DNA of 53,613 nt from Duganella callida (GCF_004614165.1 NZ_SPVG01000088.1:1-53613); one strand, 5' to 3'. Counted from the first letter of the stretch, positions 29,627 through 38,168 are shown. A program made the numbers and translations. The notes: generated from the sequence alone by a model not told the origin.

Positions 29627-30811
29627 TCAGCGCATGTTCCCGGTATGGCCCAGCGAGTAGCGCCCCGGTTGCGGCCAGACGGTCAGGCCATGCGGCTCCT
29701 GTCCGACCTTGATCTGTTTGACGTCACCGCTGCCGGTGTCGATGCGATACACCACATCGTCGAAGCGGCCCGACAGCCAAAGGTACTTGCCGTCGGCGCT
29801 GACGTTGCCCATGTCCGGGCTGCCGCCGCCGGGGATACGCCAGGTCGACACCACCTTTTCGGTGGCAAAGTCGATCACGGTGACGCTGCCCTTGCCTTTG
29901 CGCTTGCCGTGAATACGGTGCGTACCGCGGTTGGCCACGTATAATTTGGTGCCATCGCGGCTCGGGTAGATGCCGTGCGCGCCGACGCCGGTCGGGATGA
30001 AGCCGACCTTGGTGAAGCTGGCGGCGTCGATGACGTGCACGCCGTCCGCTTCCATGTCGGCGATGTAGTAGCGCTTACCGTCCGGCGAGACACGGATATC
30101 CTGCGGCATGCCCTTCTTGGAGGTGCATACCTCGCTGGCCAAGAGGTCGTCCAGCGGCGATTTTTCCGAGAAGCGCGTGGCCGGCATGGACAGCTTCAGA
30201 TAACCATCCACCTTGCGCGCGGCCAGGTCGATGCGCGCCACCGAGCCATTGAATTCGCAGGTAAAGATGGCGTAGCGGCCGTCCGGCGAAAAGTCCGCGT
30301 GGTTGATGCCGCCGCATTCGGGCGCGTCGATCGAGTACTGCATCTGCATGGTGTGCGGGTCGCGGAAATCCAGGCGGTGCAGCGCCTCGGCCACCACGAT
30401 GGCCGATTTGCCATCCGGGCTGAAATACATATTGTAGGGATCATCCACCGGAATCTGCGTGCCTGGCTTGCCGGTGCGCGGATCGATCGGCGTCAGGCTG
30501 CCCTTGTTGGTGCGCTCGGCGTTGTTGGCGACCCACAGCGATTGCAGGTCCCAGCCAGGCACCACGTGCTGCGGCCCGACGCCGACCTTGAACTTGTCGA
30601 CCACCTTCAGCGTCTCCGGATCGATCACATAGACGTCGTTGGAACGCAGGTTGGGCACGTAGACGCGCTGCAGATGGTCCTTGGTGACCGGATTCATATT
30701 CGACGGAGCGATGCCGGCATACACGTTGGCCGGCGCGGCGGATGCCTGGACGGCGGCGGTCAGGCCGGCCGCGGCCAGTGCGGCATAAACGATGCGGTTC
30801 ATGGGTTTCAT
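29627..30811 (-). CDS. Secreted YncE/YVTN-type beta-propeller protein
   Basis: A 394-residue protein with a signal peptide (MKPMNRIVYAALAAAGLTAAVQASAAP, cleavage likely after ASA). Repeated blades carry (Y/L)VxN and SPDG motifs: VYVPNLRSNDVYVIDPET, YFSPDGKSAIVVAE, DFSPDGRYAIFTCE, RVSPDGKRYYIADM, LYVANRGTHRI and NVSADGKYLWLSGR, giving about seven blades. Such propellers act as binding or scaffold proteins in the periplasm, and some assist RiPP-cofactor or quinoprotein systems. The start has AAAGAG inside a 13-bp tandem repeat. It sits between the creatininase gene and the MetC-like gene. No catalytic residues can be assigned. Confidence 0.85.
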   Translation of the reverse strand: MKPMNRIVYAALAAAGLTAAVQASAAPANVYAGIAPSNMNPVTKDHLQRVYVPNLRSNDVYVIDPETLKVVDKFKVGVGPQHVVPGWDLQSLWVANNAERTNKGSLTPIDPRTGKPGTQIPVDDPYNMYFSPDGKSAIVVAEALHRLDFRDPHTMQMQYSIDAPECGGINHADFSPDGRYAIFTCEFNGSVARIDLAARKVDGYLKLSMPATRFSEKSPLDDLLASEVCTSKKGMPQDIRVSPDGKRYYIADMEADGVHVIDAASFTKVGFIPTGVGAHGIYPSRDGTKLYVANRGTHRIHGKRKGKGSVTVIDFATEKVVSTWRIPGGGSPDMGNVSADGKYLWLSGRFDDVVYRIDTGSGDVKQIKVGQEPHGLTVWPQPGRYSLGHTGNMR

Positions 30812-30814
30812 GTG

Positions 30815-30863
30815 GACTCTTTAATGGGACTCTTTAATGGAACTCTTTAACGGGACTCTTCGG
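30815..30863. repeat. 13-bp tandem repeat carrying the ribosome-binding site
   Basis: Three units of GACTCTTTAATGG (the third with two substitutions) and a partial fourth (GACTCTTCGG) lie head to tail. On the minus strand each reads as TTAAAGAGT, so the AAAGAG that serves the beta-propeller gene is present in three copies. The promoter-distal copies overlap the last codons and stop of the creatininase gene. Confidence 0.8.
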
Positions 30864-31677
30864 TAAAGGCATTGATGGCGGCGACCGAGGTATCGATAAT
30901 ATGCTGTACCCCCAGTTTGCCCAATTCTACGGTGGCGCGGCGGGCATCGCCATGCACGCCTTCCTTCGCGCTCGGTGCCGGGCCATGCGCCAGCGCGTCG
31001 GCGCGCACCAGCGACTTGTCGGTGGCCAGCATCAGCGACGCATCGGCCAGGCCGGCGTGCAGGCCGATTTCGGCCTTGCTGTAACCGCGTTTTTCCAGCT
31101 CCGCCACATAGGCTTCCTGCGTGACGTCGTAGTACGCCAGCAGCGCCAGGGCATGCGCGCGGCCGTCCTTGGCCCAGGCCTTGTTCAGCCGCTGGGCGAC
31201 GCGGGTTTCATTCTTCTGGTAGCCGCCGTGGTCGCCGATCAGGATGACGTGGCGGAAGCCATGCTGGCGCAGGCTCTGACCGGCCGAGACCAGCAAGTCC
31301 TCAAACGTCTGATCGGGTATCGACAGCGTGCCGGCAAAGCGCATGTGCGCGGCCGGCGGCGTGATGCTGCCCTCGGGGACGTACGACACCACCGGCGCCA
31401 CGATGGCGTTGCCCAGCTTTTGCGCGATCATGCGCGCCAGCACGGTGGCGCGCACATTGTGTTTGCCGAGGGCGATGTACGGACCGCTCTGTTCGGTCCC
31501 GCCGATCGGGATGATGACGGTGGTGGCGCCGGCGTCGATGCGGGCGCGAAGTTCGGTGCTGGTCAGTTCTTCCAGCATCACGGAAGCGGTGTCGGCGGCG
31601 GCCGCGGAACCGGCCAGTGCCGCCACCATCAGGCAGGCGGCCAGCGCCGCCCGCAAATTCAAGCGCAAATCAGGCAT
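30847..31677 (-). CDS. Creatininase-family protein with signal peptide
   Basis: A 276-residue protein with a signal peptide (LRAALAACLMVAALAGSAAAADT, cleavage after AAA). The creatininase-family metal and active-site motifs are visible: IPIGGTEQSGPYIALGKHN (Glu and His ligands), GDHGGYQKNE and a Glu late in the domain. The family hydrolyses cyclic amides (creatinine) or, as MftE, trims a peptide in mycofactocin maturation. Export to the periplasm is unusual for these enzymes, which are mostly cytoplasmic. The transcript start is probably inside the hairpin after rimO (TATAAT at 31730-31735). It is the first gene of an operon with the beta-propeller, MetC-like and HisC-like genes. Confidence 0.85.
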   Translation of the reverse strand: MPDLRLNLRAALAACLMVAALAGSAAAADTASVMLEELTSTELRARIDAGATTVIIPIGGTEQSGPYIALGKHNVRATVLARMIAQKLGNAIVAPVVSYVPEGSITPPAAHMRFAGTLSIPDQTFEDLLVSAGQSLRQHGFRHVILIGDHGGYQKNETRVAQRLNKAWAKDGRAHALALLAYYDVTQEAYVAELEKRGYSKAEIGLHAGLADASLMLATDKSLVRADALAHGPAPSAKEGVHGDARRATVELGKLGVQHIIDTSVAAINAFTEESR

Positions 31678-31698
31678 AAGCTGCTTTATTTAACAAAA

Positions 31699-31728
31699 AA
31701 GGCGGACCGCTCCAAGCTGGTCCGCCTT
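31699..31728 (-). terminator. Terminator of rimO
   Basis: A 10-bp perfect stem (AAGGCGGACC / GGTCCGCCTT) with a 10-nt loop is followed on the minus strand by a run of six T, 32 nt after the rimO stop. It lies only 21 nt before the creatininase start codon. Confidence 0.88.
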
Positions 31729-31729
31729 C

Positions 31730-31735
31730 ATTATA
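31730..31735 (-). promoter_or_regulatory. -10 box of the creatininase operon
   Basis: An exact TATAAT on the minus strand lies between the rimO stop and the rimO terminator. A start about 7 nt downstream would fall inside the terminator's first arm. No clear -35 hexamer is present. Confidence 0.45.
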
Positions 31736-31759
31736 GAGGATGAATGGTTAAATCCGTCC

Positions 31760-33151
31760 TTAAAGCGCCGCACCCCACAGATCGTGTGCGTCGGACGCGG
31801 TGATTTTCACATCGACGAACTGGCCGACCACCAGTTTCTTGTGCGGCTCGAACGGCGGCTTGACGTACACCACGCCGTCGATTTCCGGCGCATCGGCGGC
31901 GGAGCGGCCGACGCCGCCGGTGCGGTTGACCTCATCGATCAGCACGCGCACGGTCTTGCCGACCTTGGCTTTCAGGCGGTTCTTCGAGATCTCTTCCTGC
32001 AGCTGCATCACGCGGCCGCGGCGCTCTTCGCGCACTTCTTCCGGCACCGGATTAGCCAGTTCGTTGGCGGTGGCGCCTTCCACCGGCGAATAGGCGAAGC
32101 AGCCCAGGCGATCGATCTGTGCTTCCTTCAGGAAGTCCAGCAGATACTGGAATTCCGCCTCGGTCTCGCCCGGGAAGCCGGCAATGAAGGTGGAGCGGAT
32201 GGTCAGCTCCGGATTCATCGCGCGCCAGGCCAGTATGCGGTCCAGGTTCTTTTCGCCGCTGGCCGGACGCTTCATGCGCTTCAGCACATCGGGATGCGCG
32301 TGCTGCAGCGGGATGTCCAGATAAGGCAGCACGTGTTCGCCCATGAACGGGATCACCTGGTCGACGTGCGGGTACGGATACACATAATGCATGCGCACCC
32401 AGGCGCCGTAGGACTTGGCCAGCTCTCCCAGCGCTTCCATCAGCTGCGTCATGTGGGTCTTGATCGGACGGCCGTTCCAGAAGCCGGTGCGGAACTTGAC
32501 GTCCACGCCGTAGGCCGAGGTGTCCTGCGAAATCACCAGCAGTTCCTTGACGCCCGACTTGAACAGGTTTTCCGCCTCCAGCATCAGCTCACCGATAGGA
32601 CGCGACACCAGATCGCCGCGCATCGACGGGATGATGCAGAACGAGCAGCGGTGGTTGCAGCCTTCCGAAATCTTCAGGTAGGCGTAGTGCTTGGGCGTCA
32701 GCTTGATGCCCTGGGCCGGAATCAGATCGATGAACGGCTCGTGCGGTTTCGGCAGATGCTGGTGCACCGAGTCCATCACCTCGCCCAGCGCGTGCGGGCC
32801 GGTCACGGCCAGCACTTTCGGGTGGACCTTGGTGATCAGGTCCGAGCCGTCGGCATCCTTCTTGGCGCCCAGGCAGCCGGTCACGATCACCTTGCCGTTT
32901 TCCGCCAGCGCCTCGCCGATGGCGTCCAGCGATTCCTGCACTGCGGCGTCGATGAAGCCGCAGGTGTTGACGATCACCAGATCGGCGCCGTCATATGACT
33001 TGGCGGTTTCGTAGCCTTCGGCGCGCAGTTGGGTCAGGATCTGTTCGGAGTCGACCAGCGCCTTCGGGCAGCCGAGCGAAACGAAGCCCACCTTGGGTGC
33101 TGGCGCGCCGGCGGCTGGCTTGGGAAGACGGGAAAGTGGTTGCGATTGCAT
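31760..33151 (-). CDS. rimO: Ribosomal protein uS12 methylthiotransferase
   Basis: RimO is a radical SAM enzyme that methylthiolates Asp88/89 of ribosomal protein S12. The 463 residues follow the family layout. The N-terminal UPF0004 domain has its three cysteines ([21 protein letters not shown] and VTGCLGAKK). The radical SAM motif is [17 protein letters not shown] (CxxxCxxC), followed by [19 protein letters not shown] and a C-terminal TRAM domain (residues ~385-460). A TATAAT at 33194-33199 is the likely -10 box. The gene is divergent from the LacI regulator. Confidence 0.97.
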   Translation of the reverse strand: MQSQPLSRLPKPAAGAPAPKVGFVSLGCPKALVDSEQILTQLRAEGYETAKSYDGADLVIVNTCGFIDAAVQESLDAIGEALAENGKVIVTGCLGAKKDADGSDLITKVHPKVLAVTGPHALGEVMDSVHQHLPKPHEPFIDLIPAQGIKLTPKHYAYLKISEGCNHRCSFCIIPSMRGDLVSRPIGELMLEAENLFKSGVKELLVISQDTSAYGVDVKFRTGFWNGRPIKTHMTQLMEALGELAKSYGAWVRMHYVYPYPHVDQVIPFMGEHVLPYLDIPLQHAHPDVLKRMKRPASGEKNLDRILAWRAMNPELTIRSTFIAGFPGETEAEFQYLLDFLKEAQIDRLGCFAYSPVEGATANELANPVPEEVREERRGRVMQLQEEISKNRLKAKVGKTVRVLIDEVNRTGGVGRSAADAPEIDGVVYVKPPFEPHKKLVVGQFVDVKITASDAHDLWGAAL

Positions 33152-33193
33152 GATGGTTGCTTAAAACGTCACGAGAATTACGAGCAATCGGCG

Positions 33194-33199
33194 ATTATA
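33194..33199 (-). promoter_or_regulatory. -10 box of rimO
   Basis: An exact TATAAT on the minus strand lies 42 nt before the rimO ATG. No strong -35 hexamer is seen. A small hairpin (AGGGCG-aag-CGCCCT, 33223-33237) between this and the LacI start is of unknown meaning. Confidence 0.4.
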
Positions 33200-33255
33200 C
33201 CATGATAGGATAACGGCTTGAGAGGGCGAAGCGCCCTACTGTTACAGGAGATTGT

Positions 33256-34263
33256 GTGGCAACACTGAAAGACGTGGCAATGCTCGCCGGTGTAGGCATG
33301 TCGACAGCATCGCGCGCCATTTCAGGCGCAGGTCCGGTATCGCAGGAAGCAATGCGCAAGGTGCAGGCGGCGATCGAGCAGCTCAACTTCCGTCCTTCAT
33401 CCATCGGCCGCTCGCTGTCGGCGCAGTCGCTGGGCATGATCGGGATTTTCGCGCCCTCCTTCTTCGGCGCCTACTACGGCACCATCCTCAAACAGACCGA
33501 CATCGAACTGCGCGCCGTGCGGCGTCACGTGGTGGTGGCCACGGGATGCGGCGACGGCACGCCGCGCGACGAGGCCATCGAGGCGGTCAAGTTCCTGATC
33601 GGCCGCGATTGCGACGGCATCGTGGTGCTGGGCCACGACCTGTACGATGAAGACCTGCAGATGCTGCACAAAATGCATCCGAAAATGGCCTTCCTCAACC
33701 GCCGCAGCCCGGACCTGGAAACGTCCTCGTTCTGCCCGGACCATTACCACGGCGGCCAACTGGCGGCGCAGACCCTGCTGGAAGCGGGCCACCGCAAGCT
33801 GGCCGTGATCTCCGGCCCGGTCGGCACCTCGGACAACGAGGAGCGTCTGCACGGCTTCTTCGACACGCTGGAAAAGAGCGGCATCGCGCGCGCGACGGTG
33901 CGCCAGATTCCCTCTGACTTCTCGCGCGAAGGCGGCTTCGGCGCCACCCAGCAGCTGATCAACGAAGGCCGCCACTTCACCGGCCTGTTCTGCGCCAACG
34001 ACGAGATGGCGGTGGGCGCCATGTCCTGCTTCCACCGCGCCGGCATCAAGGTTCCGGACGACGTCTCCATCGTCGGCTACGACGACGACTACTCGGCCGA
34101 GTTTTCATCGCCGGGTCTGACCTCGGTGCACATCCCGATGCAGCAGCTGACGCAGAACGCAGTGCGCTGGCTGCTCAACATCTGCTACGGCACCCAGCAC
34201 GACATCGCGCGCGAATTCCCCGTCACCGTCACCATGCGCGGTTCGGTCGCCGCGCCCCGATAA
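33256..34263 (+). CDS. LacI-family transcriptional regulator of the sugar locus
   Basis: A 335-residue repressor. The N-terminal LacI HTH is TLKDVAMLAGVGMSTASRAISG, followed by the hinge helix region. The periplasmic-binding-protein-like sensor domain (residues ~60-330) contains GLFCANDEMAVGAMSCFHRAGIKVPDDVSIVGYDD, the family's hallmark. It starts with GTG at 33256, supported by AGGAG 6 nt upstream. It lies next to the TonB receptor and ABC/GH1 operon, whose upstream regions carry near-identical LacI-type palindromes, so it is their likely regulator. The inducer is probably a beta-glucoside or a product of one. A 92-nt palindrome begins one base after its stop. Confidence 0.93.
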   Translation: MATLKDVAMLAGVGMSTASRAISGAGPVSQEAMRKVQAAIEQLNFRPSSIGRSLSAQSLGMIGIFAPSFFGAYYGTILKQTDIELRAVRRHVVVATGCGDGTPRDEAIEAVKFLIGRDCDGIVVLGHDLYDEDLQMLHKMHPKMAFLNRRSPDLETSSFCPDHYHGGQLAAQTLLEAGHRKLAVISGPVGTSDNEERLHGFFDTLEKSGIARATVRQIPSDFSREGGFGATQQLINEGRHFTGLFCANDEMAVGAMSCFHRAGIKVPDDVSIVGYDDDYSAEFSSPGLTSVHIPMQQLTQNAVRWLLNICYGTQHDIAREFPVTVTMRGSVAAPR

Positions 34264-34264
34264 A

Positions 34265-34356
34265 ATCCGGGGTCAGTTCTGCCAATCGCACACGGTCTCT
34301 ACCGTAGCATGCGCTACGGTAGAGTCCGTGTACGATTGGCAGAACTGACCCCGGAT
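34265..34356. repeat. 92-nt near-perfect palindrome (REPIN-like) between convergent genes
   Basis: The two 46-nt halves are inverted copies with 42 of 46 positions matching. The ends are ATCCGGGGTCAG / CTGACCCCGGAT and the centre is GTAGC-AT/GC-GCTAC. It starts one base after the LacI stop and ends 9 bp before the receptor's terminator stem. Its ends match the element at 36989-37076. It could form a very long hairpin in RNA. Confidence 0.85.
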
Positions 34357-34364
34357 AAAAAAAA

Positions 34365-34388
34365 GGCTGGCGGAAGGGTACGCCAGCC
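34365..34388 (-). terminator. Rho-independent terminator of the TonB-dependent receptor gene
   Basis: An 8-bp stem (GGCTGGCG / CGCCAGCC) with an 8-nt loop is followed on the minus strand by eight T, 27 nt after the receptor stop codon. Confidence 0.88.
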
Positions 34389-34414
34389 CAAAGACCACTA
34401 ACCCCCTAAAACTT

Positions 34415-36838
34415 TTAGAACTTCATCGACACGCGCGCGCCGAAGGTGCGCGGGTTGTTGTAGTACGCGGCCCAGATCTGCTGGGTAGGCTGGCATGGCG
34501 CGCCGACCTGGGTGCAGACTTCGATCGAGTCGTACTTTACTTCCTTGTCGGTGGCGTTATTGACGAACAGCTCGGCCGTGTAGGCTTTGCCGAACGGTTC
34601 GTAGCGCACACTCAGGTCCAGGGTGCTGTAGGCATCCTGGTTCTTCACGCCAGGATGGCCTGGCACATCGTTGCTGAACGCGCCCGAGCCGATGAAAGAC
34701 TTGGTCTCATGGTGGCCCGAGATGCGTGGCGTGATGCGGCCTTTGCTGGTCTCGAAATCATGCTCGTACATCAGCGTGGTGGCGAAGGTCGGCGCGTGTT
34801 TCAGCACGCTGCCGCCGACGTTGACAATCGGCGCGTTGACGCCGCAGGTCTGGCCATTGGCGCGCGCCGCGTCCACGTCGCAGGACAGGAAGTCGTCATA
34901 ACGTGCCTTCAGCCAGGTGGCGTTGCCGCTGAAACGGTCGCCGCTGGTCGGACGCCATGCCCATTCCGCTTCCACGCCCTTGACCGTGGCGCCGGCCGCG
35001 TTGAAGTTTTGCAGCGTGTTGTTGACCACCTGCGACTCCAGCTTGTCCTTGTACTTCATCCAGAAGGCGTCGATATTCAGCGACAGCTTGCGGTCCAGCA
35101 GATCCGACTTGAAGCCGAATTCGTAGCTGGTCAGCTTCTCAGGCTTGGTGGTGGCGCCGCCGTCGCCGATGGCCGGCGAATGGAAGCCGGTGGTCACCGA
35201 TGCGAAGGTCAGGATGTCCTTGGATACCTTGTACTCGACGCGGCCCAGCCAGGTCGCCTGGCCATATGCCAGATCGGCGGTGTTGTCGCCATAGGTATTG
35301 CCGCAGGTGGCCTGGTTCACCACGCCGCCCGGCCCGATGTTGTGGGTGTTGATGGTGCCCACGCCCGGCGTCACCAGTTGCGCGATCTGGTTCGGCGTCA
35401 GCGTGGCGCCGCGCGGCGCGTTGTCCGGCCAGTTCGGGCAGGCCCAGTTCTGACCACCGATGTCGAACTTGTGGTCCTTGGTGTAGCGCGCGCCGGCGGT
35501 CAGCTTCCACACCGGGTCGATGTCGTAGCTGCCCTGCGCGAAGACGGCCTTGGAATGCAGCTCGCGATCCCCCTGGATGAAGGACATGGCCGAGGCATAC
35601 TGGCCCACGGTCGGCTGCACGAAGATCACGCTGCCGCTGGCGATGTCCTGGGCCAGCATCTCTTCGGAAATCTGGCTGCGGTCGATGTCGAAGCGAATCT
35701 TGTTCTTTTCGCGGAAGAAGAACAGACCGCCCACCCACTGCAGCGGCGAGTCGCTATCCGAACGTACCTGGATCTCGTTGGAGACACTGTCGAACTGCGA
35801 CCATTCGGTGCGGTTCTCGGCCTTGAAACCAGGGTAGAAGCCGGCGTCGGCATCGCTGGCGTTGGTCCGCTTCAAGCGGCTCCACGCGCCCAGATACTGG
35901 GTCGAGATGCCATCCATCGGACGCCACTCCACCTTGGTCTTGCCGGTGATGATGGATTGATCGAGCACGCCCGGGGTATCGATCAGCGCCGCGCGCAGTT
36001 CCTGGCCTGGCTTGGGCTCCGCCGACAGATAAATATTGCCGGCGCCGGTATCGCTGTAGTAGTCGGCGATGAAGGTGGCCTTCAGGTCCGGCGTGAACTT
36101 CCACAGCAGCGAGGCGCGCGCGCCTTCCTGATTACCGGCGCCGTATTTCTGCGCGCCCGGCAGCACATTGGAACCCTTGAGGAAGTTAACGTAACCGTCA
36201 TGCTGATCCTTGATGGCGGCGATGCGCAGCGCGATATCGTCGCTGAGCGGAATGTTGATCATCCCCTGCGTCTGAATGTGATGGTAATCGCCGACCGTGA
36301 TGCTGCCGGAGCCGAACACCTTGCTGGTGCTTGGCGCACCCGACACCAGATTGACCGCGCCGGCGGTGGAGTTGCGCCCGTTCAGCGTCCCCTGCGGGCC
36401 GCGCGCCACCTCGACGTGGTTCAGGTCATACATCAGCGCCGTCGCCCCCTGCGGACGCGGCACGTAAATGCCGTCCACATAAAACGCCACGGCCGGATCG
36501 CCCAATTCCGTGTGGTTGGCCGAGCCGACGCCGCGCATGTACACGTGCACGCCGCCAGAATCGCTGTGCGGCTCGACCACCAGGCTGGGCACCATCGCCG
36601 TCATGCTGGCCAGGTCTTTGACCTGGTTATTGGCCAGCGTGTCCTGCGTATAGGCGGTGATGGCCAGTGGCGTATCCTGCACCAACGTATCGCGGCGCGT
36701 GGCCGTGACGATAATCTTCTCCATATTGTCGCCGGACGCCGCCGGCGCGTCGCCGCCCGGCGTGCCCTGCTGCGCGTAAGCCGCGCCGGCGGCCAGCGCG
36801 ATTTGCGCGATGCTGATAGCTAAAATCGTTTTTTTCAT
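34415..36838 (-). CDS. TonB-dependent outer-membrane receptor
   Basis: An 807-residue outer-membrane active importer. A signal peptide (KTILAISIAQIALAAGAAYA) is followed by a TonB-box-like MEKIIVTATRR and the plug domain (PLAITAYTQDTLANNQVKDLASMTAMVPSL, VYMRGVG, then VEVARGPQGTLNGRNSTAGAVNLVS). The beta-barrel follows and ends FGARVSMKF with the C-terminal Phe needed for assembly. It has a strong GAGGAAG ribosome-binding site. A LacI-type operator lies 69 bp upstream. Position next to the ABC importer and GH1 glucosidase suggests a carbohydrate substrate, with beta-glucoside oligosaccharides inferred. Confidence 0.95.
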   Translation of the reverse strand: MKKTILAISIAQIALAAGAAYAQQGTPGGDAPAASGDNMEKIIVTATRRDTLVQDTPLAITAYTQDTLANNQVKDLASMTAMVPSLVVEPHSDSGGVHVYMRGVGSANHTELGDPAVAFYVDGIYVPRPQGATALMYDLNHVEVARGPQGTLNGRNSTAGAVNLVSGAPSTSKVFGSGSITVGDYHHIQTQGMINIPLSDDIALRIAAIKDQHDGYVNFLKGSNVLPGAQKYGAGNQEGARASLLWKFTPDLKATFIADYYSDTGAGNIYLSAEPKPGQELRAALIDTPGVLDQSIITGKTKVEWRPMDGISTQYLGAWSRLKRTNASDADAGFYPGFKAENRTEWSQFDSVSNEIQVRSDSDSPLQWVGGLFFFREKNKIRFDIDRSQISEEMLAQDIASGSVIFVQPTVGQYASAMSFIQGDRELHSKAVFAQGSYDIDPVWKLTAGARYTKDHKFDIGGQNWACPNWPDNAPRGATLTPNQIAQLVTPGVGTINTHNIGPGGVVNQATCGNTYGDNTADLAYGQATWLGRVEYKVSKDILTFASVTTGFHSPAIGDGGATTKPEKLTSYEFGFKSDLLDRKLSLNIDAFWMKYKDKLESQVVNNTLQNFNAAGATVKGVEAEWAWRPTSGDRFSGNATWLKARYDDFLSCDVDAARANGQTCGVNAPIVNVGGSVLKHAPTFATTLMYEHDFETSKGRITPRISGHHETKSFIGSGAFSNDVPGHPGVKNQDAYSTLDLSVRYEPFGKAYTAELFVNNATDKEVKYDSIEVCTQVGAPCQPTQQIWAAYYNNPRTFGARVSMKF

Positions 36839-36906
36839 TGTCTTCCTCGCTTCTTCATCAGTTAAACGTGGAGCGCACTCCCTGCTCTACGGCAGGATCC
36901 GCGCAG

Positions 36907-36920
36907 TGGAACCGCTTCCA
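36907..36920 (-). promoter_or_regulatory. LacI-family operator upstream of the TonB receptor gene
   Basis: TGGAACCGCTTCCA (flanked by G and C, extending the symmetry) is a LacI/CcpA-type palindrome with one asymmetric base. It matches the operator at 42713-42726 in 13 of 14 positions. It lies 69 bp before the receptor start. Confidence 0.75.
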
Positions 36921-36988
36921 CCACAGGACGCACAGACGCGTCGGGCCATCCCGTGGCAGGCCCGGGGGTAAAACAAACCTGGAAAACT

Positions 36989-37076
36989 CCGGGGTCAGGT
37001 CTTTCTTTGCCTCACGCTCTCAGCAGTAGAAGGCACTACCGATCAGGCCGTGACGCAATGGAAGACCTGACCCCGG
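36989..37076. repeat. 88-nt palindromic element (REPIN-like) after the ABC ATPase stop
   Basis: Imperfect inverted arms of 28 nt (36989-37016 and 37049-37076) start CCGGGGTCAGGTCTT and enclose a 32-nt non-palindromic centre. The right end is 3 bases from the stop codon of the ATPase gene on the minus strand. Ends are shared with the 34265-34356 element but the interior is different. Confidence 0.8.
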
Positions 37077-37079
37077 ATT

Positions 37080-38165
37080 TCAGAGCCGCTGTTCGGTGGC
37101 TCCGTCAAACAGGGAAATGCGGGTGGTGCGGACCGAGAAGCTGATGTCTTTCCCGGTGTCGAGCTGCGACTGGTCCTGCACGATGCCCGCAACCTGGGTG
37201 CCGTGGGAATCCAGCCAGACCACGCGGTGCGCTCCCATGGCTTCGACCAGCGTCACCGTCGCGCGCACCGCCTGACCGACGCCATCGCCATGGCCGACGT
37301 CGATGTCTTCCGGCCGCACGCCCAGCACGCAGGCGTGCTTGCCGGACCGCGGCTGCTTGAAGGGGTAGCCAGTCACGTCGACTGACATATATTCGCTACT
37401 GAAGATGGCGCGGCCGTTCTGCATCTCCACCGTACCCTTGAACAGGTTCATCCCCGGCGAGCCGAGGAAGGTGGCGACGAACAGGTTGGCCGGCTCGTTA
37501 TAGATCACGTCCGGCGTGTCGAACTGCTGCACCACCCCGCCCTTCATCACCGCCATGCGCTGCGCCAGCGTCATCGCCTCGACCTGGTCGTGGGTGACGT
37601 AGATCATGGTGGCGCCCAGCTTCTGGTGCAGCTGTTTCAGCTCGCGCCGCAGTTCGGTGCGCAGTTTCGCGTCCAGATTGGACAGCGGTTCGTCGAACAG
37701 CATCACGTCCGCCTCGCGCACGATGGCGCGGCCGATCGCCACCCGCTGCCGCTGGCCGCCCGAGAGGTTGGCCGGTTTGCGCTTCAGCAGCGGGCCCAGT
37801 TGCAGCATGTCGGAGGCGCGCGAGACGCGGCGCGCAATCTCCGCTTTCGGCGTGCCGTTGATGCGCAGGCCGAACGACATGTTCGCTTCCACATCCATGG
37901 TCGGATACAGCGCGTAGGACTGGAACACCAGCGCGATGCCCCGGTCCTTCGGATCGGCCCAGGTCATGTCCTTGCCGCCGATTTCGATCTGGCCGGCGCT
38001 GGTGTCGATCAGGCCCGCGATGCTGTGCAACAGGGTCGATTTGCCGCAGCCCGATGGACCGAGCAGCACCACGAACTCCCCTGCCTTGACGTCCAGGTTC
38101 AGGGATTCGATCACCTTGTTCCCGCCCAGCTGGATCTGCAAATTACGAATCGCTACATTAGACAT
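37080..38165 (-). CDS. Sugar ABC transporter ATP-binding protein (MalK/MsmK/UgpC type)
   Basis: A 361-residue ATPase. Walker A is GPSGCGKST, then the Q-loop FQSYALYP, the signature LSGGQRQR, Walker B VMLFDEPLSNLD and the H-loop VTHDQ. It has a C-terminal TOBE/OB region (VLGVRPEDIDVG) typical of CUT1 carbohydrate importers. It is the last gene of the GH1-transporter operon, with 3 bp between it and the permease. A REP-like palindrome starts right after its stop, with no T-tract terminator. Confidence 0.95.
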   Translation of the reverse strand: MSNVAIRNLQIQLGGNKVIESLNLDVKAGEFVVLLGPSGCGKSTLLHSIAGLIDTSAGQIEIGGKDMTWADPKDRGIALVFQSYALYPTMDVEANMSFGLRINGTPKAEIARRVSRASDMLQLGPLLKRKPANLSGGQRQRVAIGRAIVREADVMLFDEPLSNLDAKLRTELRRELKQLHQKLGATMIYVTHDQVEAMTLAQRMAVMKGGVVQQFDTPDVIYNEPANLFVATFLGSPGMNLFKGTVEMQNGRAIFSSEYMSVDVTGYPFKQPRSGKHACVLGVRPEDIDVGHGDGVGQAVRATVTLVEAMGAHRVVWLDSHGTQVAGIVQDQSQLDTGKDISFSVRTTRISLFDGATEQRL

Positions 38166-38168
38166 GTT

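Noticed and set aside
33223-33237. AGGGCG-aag-CGCCCT hairpin before the LacI start as a riboswitch or operator
   Set aside because: Too small, with no resemblance to the TGGAA-N4-TTCCA operators or to any riboswitch I know.
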